64,000 nucleotides of DNA, taken from the NCBI GenBank assembly GCA_028456385.1, contig JALNQF010000080.1, forward strand, positions 62,001 through 126,000, read 5' to 3'. The notes below the pieces were generated by a model. That model worked only from the letters and a program-made list of their open reading frames with translations, ran no database searches and was not told the origin of the DNA. The DNA comes from Ophiosphaerella korrae (Eukaryota; Ascomycota; Dothideomycetes; Pleosporales; Phaeosphaeriaceae). Position numbers and translations under genes: made by a program. Within the stretch, counting starts at the first letter, position 1. Each line of letters starts with the position of its first letter. Of this stretch, positions 33,253 to 44,007 are shown piece after piece.

Positions 33253-34977
33253 ATGTCCGAACTGGTCTCTGGAATCTCGAAACTCAATCCCTTCTCCAAG
33301 AAGAAATTTGTGATTGACGATGAAGACAAGGGCGAGGCAATTGACGCTGGGACTGTTGCGGGTGGAGGACATGCGTCGCGTCAGTCTGGGATCACAAAAG
33401 ATAAATTGCGCGTCAGTCATGGCTTGAGGAAGTTCCTCGTGGAAGAGCGTGTATTACAAGAAGCAGAAGCGGGCTTAGACGTGGAAGAACCAACAGGCGC
33501 GGTGCGAGAATTGCTTGACAAGAGCCATATCGACGTGCCGCCTGAGGTTATCGACCGAAACCATCCCCTTCCAGAGTACTTTATTAGCTCGTCTCATAAC
33601 ACCTATTTGATGGCTCATCAGCTATTTGGCGACTCTCATGCCTCTGCTTACGAGTTTGCGCTATATACTGGATCGCGTTGTGTCGAAATTGATGCCTGGG
33701 ATAACGACGACAACAAAGAAGAACCAAAGGTCACCCATGGCTACACTCTTGTGTCCAACATCCCTTTCCGTGTTGTATGTGAAACACTCCGCAACGTCGT
33801 TGATAAGGAGGCCGCGGACGGATATCATGCTGCTCCCATTATGATTTCACTCGAAAACCACTGCGACGCTCATGGCCAGCTCCGTCTTGCCCAAATTATG
33901 CGCGAAGTCTTTGGAGACCGACTTCTTAGTCGCGCAGTGCGTGAGAAGGGCCAACTCGAACAAGAAGGCCTTGCTGACCATGTTACACTTGCGGAACTTG
34001 GGAACAAGATTGTTGTGATTGTCGAGTACCATTTACCCAACGAAGAGGAGAGCAGTGACGAAGACTCAGGCAGTGGCGACGAGAACGAGAAACAGGCGCG
34101 CATACAGTATGCTGAGAAGAAGAAAGCGACCAATGCTGGACTTATCATTCCAGAGCTCGCTGAGCTTGGAGTATACGCCCAGTCCGTGAAACCAGTCAAT
34201 AATTCCTGGTTTGAGGGCAATCTCGACAATGCCCCACATCATCAACTTATCAATGTCTCGGAGTCGGGTCTCAAAGCCCATCTACCATCCAACAGTGCAA
34301 AGATTGCTCGACATAATGCGCACCACCTGATGCGTGTATATCCCAAGGGAACTCGCATCTCTAGCAATAACCTACACCCGGTGCCGTTCTGGGGCATTGG
34401 CGCACAGATTTGTGCCTTGAACTGGCAAAATTTTGGCGCAAGTTCGCAAATCAACGAAGCTTTATTTGCTGGGTCCGGTGGCTACGTACTGAAACCTGCA
34501 GCTCTGCGCGCTGGGGGTGACGGGAATCTCAATACTGGCCGGAGAAGAAGGCTACGCCTACATGTTGCGGGTGCGACAGATCTTCCCCTTCCAAAGGACC
34601 GCGAAATAGACGACATCAAGCCATACTTGACGTGCACGCTTGTTCATCCGAACGACATGAATAACATGCCTCCAAAGCGCAAGACTGCTGGCTACAAACC
34701 TCACAAGCTCACAGGCTTTCTACACAAAGATAACCCACCAAGTACTGATCCTATCTGGAAAGAGGTCTTGGAGTGGGATTATGATGACAATGAGCTCGTT
34801 TTCCTCAGGCTTCTAATCAAAAGCGATGACAGCTTCGCGCGGAATCCAATCTTTGCCGTATCGGCGGTAAGGCTGATGTATGCTGCCCCAGGTTGGAGTT
34901 TTATTCGCATGCTTGATCTTGCCGGCCACGAGACGACGTGTACATTACTGGTCCGGTTTGAGTTCATAGACGGCTAG
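33253..34977 (+). CDS. Phosphoinositide-specific phospholipase C
   Basis: Intronless, 574 residues. The X domain contains ISSSHNTYLMAHQLFGDS with the first catalytic His, then SRCVEIDAWD (metal-ligand Glu and Asp) and THGYTLVSNIPF with the second catalytic His. The Y domain follows an acidic linker (EEESSDEDSGSGDENEKQ): SRISSNNLHPVPFWGIGAQICALNWQ corresponds to the usual R-x-DSSN-ynP block, in variant form, and ends FAGSGGYVLKP. A C2-like domain closes the protein (RRRLRLHVAGATDLPLP to LVRFEFIDG). There is no EF-hand or PH domain at the N-terminus, only about 110 residues, so it is a short fungal form. It should hydrolyse PIP2 to IP3 and diacylglycerol in calcium signalling. Confidence 0.93.
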   Translation: MSELVSGISKLNPFSKKKFVIDDEDKGEAIDAGTVAGGGHASRQSGITKDKLRVSHGLRKFLVEERVLQEAEAGLDVEEPTGAVRELLDKSHIDVPPEVIDRNHPLPEYFISSSHNTYLMAHQLFGDSHASAYEFALYTGSRCVEIDAWDNDDNKEEPKVTHGYTLVSNIPFRVVCETLRNVVDKEAADGYHAAPIMISLENHCDAHGQLRLAQIMREVFGDRLLSRAVREKGQLEQEGLADHVTLAELGNKIVVIVEYHLPNEEESSDEDSGSGDENEKQARIQYAEKKKATNAGLIIPELAELGVYAQSVKPVNNSWFEGNLDNAPHHQLINVSESGLKAHLPSNSAKIARHNAHHLMRVYPKGTRISSNNLHPVPFWGIGAQICALNWQNFGASSQINEALFAGSGGYVLKPAALRAGGDGNLNTGRRRRLRLHVAGATDLPLPKDREIDDIKPYLTCTLVHPNDMNNMPPKRKTAGYKPHKLTGFLHKDNPPSTDPIWKEVLEWDYDDNELVFLRLLIKSDDSFARNPIFAVSAVRLMYAAPGWSFIRMLDLAGHETTCTLLVRFEFIDG

Positions 34978-35625
34978 TATAGCCTTGCGGATTGTTTTCT
35001 GACCGCTGAAGGACGTGTTGCATCGCGGAAGGTACAGGAAGAGGCTAGAGTAGCGTGACCTATGAAGATACTTGAAGAAAGCTCATGGAAAAGGGAGTTG
35101 GTTTAGATGCGATTTAGGAAAAGGCTTCCTATACGAGTTCACATGACACTGTCTCGGCCCTATGAATCATAATCCTCGTTTACTTTGCGTCTTAATACGC
35201 GTTGCATCAGTCTAAACTTTCTTTAAAGGCCCTGTTACGCCGTTGGCCAGCATTATCTTATCCATGCACTTGTCGGATGCATTCTAAATCTGTACTACTG
35301 CAACCCACCAGCAAAGTAGCGTATTGGCGGGAAAAGGAGGGTCATGATGGGACGGCCCGCGCTTCGTCAACGGATGATTGTTTCCGCCCCGTTGCTAAGG
35401 TGGAGCTAGTGGGGTACGGAAACGATCGCCAGAAGTGCCTAACCGATGCCTCGGAGAACCAGGATGCTATTGGGGATAGGATGATGAATAAACGTCGGGC
35501 GTATTGAGGGGCGTTTCGGTGCGATAATGCAAGTAGCGAATCAACTGGTTGGGGTATGATTTGCATATCATTTACTCCACAGGTTCTAACTAGCATGCTA
35601 TTTGCAGGCTCACCGCTAATCGTCA
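34978..35625. other. Convergent intergenic region
   Basis: About 0.65 kb between the phospholipase and transporter 3' ends. A 101-codon plus-strand frame at 35202 has no recognisable content. Confidence 0.55.
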
Positions 35626-37447
35626 TTAGGCCTTCCCCTCGGCTACTTGGATCTTCTCTTTATCACTCCTTGATAGTTCTGCAATCTTCGTAATCTCTGC
35701 AGCCCGTTGTCCAGGCGTGAGCCCTTGGCCTTCGAGAACATGATTTGGAATCACCGCGCCTTCCTCGACATGATCGTAATTCGTGTCTTTGATGTGGTAT
35801 ATCCCCAAGTAGTAAAATACGCCAATACCAATGACGTAGAATAATAGGATGCCACCCGCTTCAGCAATGTACGGGATCTTGATCGAGTCCAGGCCAAAAA
35901 TGATTGCTTCTCCAGCACCTAGCACGCCTCGGAAGACGCCGACATAATGTGTAAGCTTTTGTGGAGAGTTAGTAAGCGCACCGATCCAGTAGTACACAAT
36001 GTTGTGCCAAAGTTGGGAGAAGACCCAATTGAGCATGAAAAGGATAAATATCCAGCCGAACCTGGGTTCGTCCCAATCTGTAGCTATGGTGGGCGGGCTG
36101 TTACGATCGTAGTGACGAGTACGGGCCTAGCAGCTGTTAGCACAGTGCAATGATCATTTAAGTCAAAGGACGTGCCATTTCCCAAATCCATGCTGCCACC
36201 AAAGGTATTGCAACGCTTGTAAGACCCATTAAACCGCGCTTTCGGCGTCCCCAGCCTGGATAGTCAAGAATGGCTTGCAGTGCCCACCCTGCCGGGATCT
36301 GTAAAACTACTGCAATGAATGATAAAAGCGACCGTGTTCGCAGATTGTTATTGTATGCTAGGTTAAATCAGCAAAGCAATACACCATGATTCGGAGATTT
36401 CAACCAACCATTAACTGAACCACTGTATACCAAAAAGCCCTCCGCTGGTAGAAACGCTGGTACCATCATGAGCAGAATTGGGTCCGTGAAGATCAACAAA
36501 TTTAACTTCAGTTCTTCCCAAGCTCCTCGCGGAGGGTCTACAGCAACGACTGAACCGTCATCTCTCGTAAGCTTTTGTGGCCGTAGTAGGAGAAGAGTGA
36601 ACAAGCCCCCGACTATCATGATGATAATGAATGATATGTATACCGATCTTGGTACACCTGCGACTGTGTCTGAATCCCGATTGATAATGACTGGAATAAT
36701 ACCACTGATGACCGAGCCCAGTGCCTGCATGTTCATTAGAATTGTAGCATAGCTACCCTTCTCTCTTTCTTCTGGGTATCCTGTAGCCACGTATCCAGCA
36801 GTGATGAAGACCATACCCGCACCGATACCAATGATCGGACCAGCAGCATAGGGGTATCCTTTCTTGCCGGTCTCATCATAGTACCATAGGCTGCCGACAT
36901 AGATAGCATAGGTTTGTACGCCAATACACATTGTCAGCCCTGGACCGAGCTTGTTGAGAATAGAGCCACCGAAGGAAGAGCTGAAAAACCAGACTGCGCA
37001 TAGTGTTGCATTTACAACTTGAACGACTTGCGCAGAATCAGGTCTGCCGCCTCCAGCTCCAAGCAGGTTCAGAGCGACATAGATCCCGGCCGAAGCACCA
37101 ACACCGACGCCAGAAATGAGGTTTTGCACCCATGGGGAATGATATCGCAACTGAGGTAGGCCAAGAAAACCCATTAAGTCCTCCCTTTCTAGAAAATTTT
37201 GGGAGGATAAATAGATTGAGGTAGTGAGACATCTAGCGGCGGGAGCGGCGTGGATTAGTTTTTTAAATTGATCCAAAGATGTCATGATAGGCGGTAAGAG
37301 CATTTGCAGGGAACACGGCAGCGGCATCCCGTCAATGACTGGGGTTATTGTGCCACCAGCATCGGTAGTCCGTTCTCGGCGGTGATCGTTTCGTTTTTCA
37401 ACTTTAGCGTGCCTCCGTTGCCAATGAGCCTCCGATTGGTTAACCAT
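35626..37447 (-). CDS. UNC93-like major facilitator transporter
   Basis: Exon A (to 36409), exon B 36357-36176 and exon C 36126-35626 keep one frame; from the ATG at 37447 they give 573 residues, but the natural start is probably further in (for example before GFLGLPQLRYHSPW), since fungal relatives begin near there. Membrane segments include LISGVGVGASAGIYVALNLL, VVQVVNATLCAVWFFSSSFG, AAGPIIGIGAGMVFITAGYV, VYISFIIIMIVGGLFTLLLL, LLSFIAVVLQIPAGWALQAI and GGILLFYVIGIGVFYYLGIY. The blocks FLPAEGFLVYSGSVN and MLNWVFSQLWHNIVYYWIGA are typical of fungal UNC93/DUF895 proteins. The intron between A and B starts GTTGGT. The one between B and C appears to start GC (GCACGT) and end CTAG with a GCTAAC branch site. 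The substrate is unknown; the cytoplasmic tail is Glu/Lys-rich. Confidence 0.85.
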
Positions 37448-37757
37448 GTGTAAGCTTCGCTTGCTAACTGTGAAGCAAGTTTCTACGGCCGACTAGAGCG
37501 TCGAGCTGTGAGCTAACGTAAATCTGGAAGGGTTTGAGGCATCTTTTTATGGTGATAATAGTCTCATGCTAAATATAATCAGAAATAACCCACATAATGC
37601 AGCATCCGATGATTGGAACATATACTGGAATTGATTAGCTGAGAACTTTGATGCATCTTGGATTGAGTAGGTATCATGTAACATGGAAGCCAACAAGATG
37701 GATACACCACGTGGACAAGCGCACATCCAGTGTGATGGGTCCGCATATGCGACCTAA
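37448..37757. other. Spacer between transporter and AlkB-like gene
   Basis: About 0.3 kb, the 5' flank of the transporter. Nothing specific recognised. Confidence 0.5.
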
Positions 37758-38816
37758 CTAATCCCAAACCTGACGACAGCTGACGTTAATTCGTTTCGTT
37801 CCCATATATCCCTTCCACTTCTTGTACGCCTTTTCTTCCCCTGGCGTTGCGCCCGGTGTACCAATGGGCCCTAATTGTAGATACACCCTGTCAGTCTATA
37901 TCCCATGTATACTTCGCATAGGACGTTACGTACAGTTTGCTAGATGTGGCGGACAAGTACTGGGAATTGTACGAGCCATTGCATGCCAGGCCCATCTTGC
38001 TTCACCAGTAAGATGTATACAGTCGCCGCTCTTGACTCGAATTGCTACTGTTCGAGGTGCATCGTCTCCGTCCCCGTCATCCTTGCCACGAGCCATGATG
38101 AAAATGCCATCGCAGCCGACACTGAAACTAGCTAGCGCGCGTTCGCACTGCTCACTCACATCCCTATGAACTGGCATAAAGTCTTTGGCAGAATATATCA
38201 ATACGACGCCAGATTCGGGACGTATATGGGGGAAAAGCCCTGTAACTAACGTTGATAGATCCTCTGGAAACGGGGTCGCATGTTTCGCATAGCTGCGGGT
38301 TGGCCAATCATACTGCTCCCCAAGCGTCAACCATCGCAGCTTCGTGTACAAGAATTGTTCCATGTTGAGAGGTTTTTGTTGACCTGGCACTAACGGTGTC
38401 AGGTTGTCGTCCGGTGCCGATCGCTCACGATTAAAAAAGCTACTATCAAACCGCAGTGGATTTGATGTCGTTTTCGGAGGGTAATGAATACTGTAGTCTG
38501 ACTGAAGGTTGATCTTGTGGTCTGGGTTGGCCAAATCTCGGTGCATCAAACACGATGTAAAGAGAACCTGTGTTTCTGGAGGCAAAAGACCACACACAAC
38601 TTGAAGTCCAGGAAAGTCGCGGTGCTCAAATATAGGCGCATCCTCTGGCAATGTCGTAAGCGATCGACCACCTGCGTAAGCCTTGCATGCCGCCGCGATC
38701 TGCATAGCAGGAATGCTACCAGCAGGTCTCCAGATATTATGTTGTTCTTCGGTAAATTTATGGCGTTTGCTGAGATCAAAGATGTTGGGATGACTATCAA
38801 TATCCCCTTTTCTCAT
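37758..38816 (-). CDS. AlkB-like Fe(II)/2-oxoglutarate dioxygenase
   Basis: Exons 38816-37930 and 37887-37758 (donor GTAACG, acceptor GACAG) give 338 residues from the ATG at 38816. The frame extends further 5' with convincing sequence (PPQFIQREHWRYQSMRKGDI, to about 38890), and an acceptor CATCACAG lies there, so an unplaced first exon probably precedes it. The metal site is MPVHRDVSEQC (H-x-D) with the distal His in WAWHAMARTIPSTC. The second exon supplies GTKRINVSCRQ, the R-x-N-x-x-x-R signature that binds 2-oxoglutarate in AlkB proteins, which confirms the splice. AlkB enzymes oxidatively demethylate nucleic acids; fungal members of this size resemble the ALKBH1 group (DNA or tRNA). The target here is inferred only. 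Confidence 0.88.
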
Positions 38817-38890
38817 GCTTTGATATCGCCAATGCTCTCTTTGAATGAATTGTGGAGGAGTAGCATGAGTGTCATGGTGTACCGAGCCCC

Positions 38891-39318
38891 TCTTCTGTGA
38901 TGGTTAGCTATACTCATTCGATCGCTGCGAGTGACATACGAACGTGCTCCGTAGCTACTGTAGAAAGGTCCATAGCGGATGATACGCGAGCTTGAGGCCA
39001 AGGAGTGCTGTAGCACGATCTGGGCAAGATTCGCCTAACTATTAACCTGTATGGTACATTTCCACCATTCATGGGTCTAAGATACACGATTTGGGCAATT
39101 CTTCTCCGTTTGAGGGATGGTCGGTTGCGCAGGTTGATCACAACATTACACCACTGCAGGAAAATCGGCGACTGGTCAATGCGCTCGCTTATTAATCGCA
39201 GTTCTCCAATCAACAACTTCCCTTTGAACCGCTCACACACCAACAGTTCTTGCCATGAGTCTTATCTTATTTTAGCCTAGATTTGACGTTTTCGTCAAAG
39301 ATGCCTTGATAGAAATGA
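38891..39318. other. Spacer / possible first exon of the AlkB-like gene
   Basis: About 0.4 kb. A minus-strand frame around 38968 (MDLSTVATEHV) followed by a GT could be the missing first exon, but the phases do not match with consensus sites. Confidence 0.35.
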
Positions 39319-40518
39319 CTACATGACTTTGATCACAACCTTACCGACATGCTTGCCAGAGGCCAAATACTCGTACGCTTCGGGAGCATCATCGAAATGA
39401 AAGACTTTGTCAACCATGGGGCCTAGCTTCACTTCATTTTCTTCTAGGAAAGTAACCAGGGCTTCGAGGTCAGTCCTTGATCCTCCATGTATACCTCTAA
39501 GTGGACATGAATTAGCACAATGTAGGAAATACAATGAGAGTAACTCACTGAATCTTGCACGATTTTACCAACACTGAAAAGAGCATTTCTAGTGGGAAGT
39601 CCGCTGTGAATCCAGCCAGAAATCCCACTAAAGCGATAGTTCCACTCCGACGGATCACTTCGAGATCATCTGGAATGGAGCTGAGCCCAATGTTGTTGAG
39701 TAAGAAATCGACACCTTTCCCATTGGTCAACTTCAGTACTTCGGCATTGACATCTGTCGTCTTGTCATTGATACCGCGAACTAACGGACTAAGTTTCTCC
39801 AATTTGGAAATCTTGTCTGGAGACGAAGAAGTGATGATAGGCTTGATACCAGCAGCTATACATATGAGGAGTGTCATGACGCTGACTCCACCGGTTCCTA
39901 TCAGGCATTAGCATTGCTGAGATTTAGGGCTCTCATATAGCAGTATACCTTGTAGTAGAGCAGTCGCATCTTTTGGGACATTTGTCAATCCATTGAGAAC
40001 GTTCCAGGCAGTGACCCCAGCACAAGTGATAGTCGAGTTCTGGCCAAATTAGAGCAAGTATGATGAAAAGTTGGTATTTAGCATACTTCTTCCCAAGAAA
40101 GATGTTCCGGCAACTTAATCAAGAATTTTTCTTCATAGATTGCATACTCTCTCAACGTCCCTGGTGCATCCGCTCCGGGTGCAACATCTTCATTCACCCT
40201 CTCATCACCCGTCAAATTCAACAGATCGATTGTTACAGTAACATGATCGCCGATTGAGAACCTGGCGACTTCGGGGCCGATAGCAACAACCTCAGCAGCA
40301 CAGTCAGATGCAGACACACCACCTTCCACAACCGGCGCTGGGTAGGCATTTTCTCGCAGCATGGCAATATCGCGGTAGTTGAGCGAAACAGCGTGTATAC
40401 GTATCACGACATCTTTTGTACCTAGCGTATCTGGAAGTGTTTCAATCGATGAGACTAGATTGAGAGGGTACGGTGCTTTGCTGCGGCGCCACGCGCGATA
40501 GGTCTTTGGGTAGGACAT
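39319..40518 (-). CDS. MDR-family alcohol dehydrogenase / quinone oxidoreductase-like
   Basis: Exons 40518-40087, 40039-39949, 39897-39549 and 39496-39319 give 1050 nt and 349 residues; an in-frame ATG at 40539 would add seven. Donors are GTATGC, GTATAC and GTGAGT. The GroES-like part has VVIRIHAVSLNYRDIAMLRE and ASDCAAEVVAIGPEVARFSI. The Rossmann part has LLQGTGGVSVMTLLICIAAG, where the nucleotide-binding glycines are completed across the second intron, then GVDFLLNNIGLSSIPDDLEV and GTIALVGFL. The tail AYEYLASGKHVGKVVIKV is typical of the group. The Cys/His ligands of zinc alcohol dehydrogenases are absent (NYRD instead), so it is a zinc-free NADPH-dependent oxidoreductase by family. The substrate is unknown. 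Confidence 0.9.
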
Positions 40519-43500
40519 GAAGTCGATGGTTCGATGCAACTGAAAACTGATGATCTGTGGTCGAAAGGTGTTTTGTTCTACGTATATTCATTATAATAAA
40601 GAATGATACCTTTCTTATATGCACATAATTTTGGTGTTGCATAGCAAATGAAGATTACAAATGCCTAGCGGAGTTCCACCGTTTCTCAATCATTTACTAA
40701 TACCATCGGATCAGTTGCCTGATCAATGATTTTCAATACTGTGTTCTTTGATATGTCGGTATCTGTGTTCTGACCTTGATTCTGATTTTTGCGTAATGGC
40801 GTTCTGGATGCAGAGATGCTGCGGCCAAAGCTCAAGCCGCACCCTGATGAATCAAGATTTTGACTATTTGGTTATGTTTAAATTGGGACTTTGTTCAAGC
40901 GGTAAGCGATCGTTTACCAGAAGTCAGTTCTCGCGAATCGACCGAAAGGTCGAACTTAAGGCTGTATCAAACCGTTGCCCTCCCCTGAATGCTGACTGTG
41001 CAAAAGACAAAAGCGTCAAAAGCCCTCAATGGGTGTGAATTACCCGTTGAGAGGACATGAAATCATAATGCAATATTGTAGACGTATAAATATGCATGTC
41101 ACTCACCGTCTTTGATCTTTTGGCATGCATTGCTGTTGTGGGCCTAGGCTTAGATTGAGCCTCAATGTGAATGACGAAACAAGTTTATTGTGGTGTAGTA
41201 GAACCACACATGATCGGGGAAGCTTAGACCAGTCTTGCGGCTCTGTGTGAGCTCCGAGTAAGATCGGATGGAGTAGATAGCAACCGACACCAACTCGTCA
41301 TGTAGCCACTCAACCTACATATTTCAACTCATCTCACCGGCTGCGGGTCGCCACCTGCCTCCTACTTCTACGTGCATCCTAGCATGCCAAAATATATATA
41401 CCGAACCCAGAGGAGCTTCACTTCTACTTCCTCAAGGTATTAGATATATTGGTTATACCTATTACCACTCATCCTCGTAGGCTAATATATAAAATCTATC
41501 CGATTTATTGTTCGTGCTTAGTGCATCGTGTATAGGGCATCCACATCATCCATATCATCCATATATGCCGCCCTGTTACCCATAGAGTATCGGATAGTAT
41601 TGGTAAGGTGTGTTGACCTTCCTGGCTATATTTACTCTTGACAATGCTCTGCCGTCATAGGCATTCAACATGTGCTTTTCGTAAAGAACCAATTCAGATG
41701 TCACCACTCAGCCATGTCGTCTAAATGTTGCACGGAACATCTATAACACTGATTGCCAAGCATCAAGCGCTCCACTGAATATATTGTTCAGCTTTATACC
41801 AGAACAAAGACGCGGTCGTGAAATAGTTCGCAACCATCTATGTGTATATCGTCGACTCGATTAGGATCGGACGGAATCTGCAGAGACACAAAAATCGGGT
41901 ATTCGGGGGCCGAAGATTCTCGGTGTCGATTACAACCATTTGTCTCGTAATGTTGGCTGACGAAACATTTCGATTCGCTCTGCCTAAGGTTTTTAGCATA
42001 GTAGGCGATCAGCTGTGGTAGCCACTTGCCGTCAATTGGCCTCCTTTGGAGTTAACCGCGGTGTTGCAATCCCCATAGGCGCAGAACGGAGCGGTCCGAG
42101 CCTTAAAGTACAGCCTCGGGACACATGGTTGCCTAGAGACCCGCCACAGCACTATTGCGGCGAAGCAGCAGCAAGGCTGTGTGTTCCTCCTTATTTAGCC
42201 GCAACGGATAATATTTGACTTAACCAGGCCGACTACGATTGTTCTGGATAAGCTTGTATTTGTCTCGGGGTCCTTGAAAGCGAAATTGACCTTCCTGTCC
42301 AAGATACCAGCAAAGCCTCTATGACTGCCTGGGCAGCTCGCTAACAGACAACTGAGCCTTGTGGCATTTCTGTTCCCTAGGTGGGCCGATGAACCGGACT
42401 GTATCAACTGCCTGGAAGGATGGAAGCTGACAAGGTACCTGCTGAAGCCTGATCTGGCAGCCTGTATAATGCTTTCAGGCATGAATGACGCGACGATGGG
42501 CTAAACCAATGGCCAAAAGTCTCTAGAGCGTTCCCTGCGGAGATAGGCTCTATAGGCTTCGAGTCTACCTGACGGTCTGCCGCCATTCTGCCACGGAAGC
42601 CCGGCGCCTCAGAGCGTGTCAAGGCGTGCGCGCCATCGCTTACATCTAAGGCCAAACATGGCCAGATTGTATGCGTAGAATGTTTATGTATGAGAATAAA
42701 ATAGTGCTGTTAACCGTGTATGATGGGCGATGAAGGGCAATGAAGCATTGCTCGCACTCCTGGAAGACATCCAACATTTGTGGCGTGCAATGTTGCGGCC
42801 TATTGTCCGCGACTTGGGTAATCGTATTTCGAAGAAGGCTTGGAGAAGGTGCGCGGTAGGATGTAACGGAGGAGGGGCACGGAATGATCAAGGCCATTGC
42901 AGCTTCCTATCTTGTACGCTAAGAGGCCCGTCAGTTACGCCTAGCTAATGCCCATGCGCCATAAACGCGCGCTGTTGGAATCCCGTAGACCAACCTTGAT
43001 ACCTTCAGCAAATAGTCGATGAAAATACTCGTATAGAACCGTCGTTAGGGTTTTGTTTCGCGCGTACCGACTGTCATTCTTTAAAGTCACTTTAGTAGTC
43101 AACAACACGCCTGTCGTCGAGCTAGTGGTCGAGCAGTGGATCTGGGGAGACGAGAATGAGTAAACCAGGTAGTTTGGTAATATTTCTTGACGAAGCAACG
43201 CGTCTTGAAGAACAGAGAGTTGGTTGGGAGTAAGCGCAGGTAGCGGCTTGGTGAAGGACGTGGCCAATGCAGGCAAGGGGTCGGTCACACCCAACTTCGG
43301 AGACCGTATGTTACACAGCTGTCTCCTTTGAACCTCTCACTGCAAACCCGGCAATTATTATTATCATCCTTCAGTGCATAGCAAATGCATGGTTCAGTCG
43401 CGCGCGTGGCGCCAATGCAGCGTCACACCAATTTTTATATTATCTGGTGATATCTATCTGCTTCTCACGACCACAAACCTTCTCAGCTATACATTGACAT

Positions 43501-43982
43501 ACTCGTGTCCCTTCTTAAGCAACCCGTGCCAACCCAATAGCTGTCTCCGCCTCCTGGGACCCATTGATCTGGCATAGTTCGATAAACAGGGGGTCTAGAT
43601 TATCGGGGTAGGTGAGGCTAGTAGACAAGGACAAGGCTATATACGTTAGGATGCTTCAGGGTGCGTCTATCGCAGTGGTGGGGCTAGCTCTGGCTTCATA
43701 CCTTCTACTAGGCAGCCAACTGGTTGGCCCTGAGTTACCCAACTTCCAATGCCCAATAGCAGTTTGTCGACTTGAGTTCCCCAGTACATTGGCGAGGGGT
43801 AGGTAGGGAAGAAATGATCTGCTCGAAGGCTTCTGGAAGAGCCATTTGCTGAGGGGTAGGAGGTGGTCATGGTGGACGGGAAACTTAGGAAGGAAGTCAA
43901 GCGAGACTGAAGACCTGACTTCCGTTACACTTGGGTACTTCCGCTCTGAACTTTATACACGGTATTCGTATGGCATCTTTTG

Positions 43983-44007
43983 ACATCACATCACATCACA
44001 TCACATC
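43983..44007 (+). repeat. (ACATC)n microsatellite
   Basis: Five near-perfect copies of ACATC in the gene-poor block. Confidence 0.9.
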
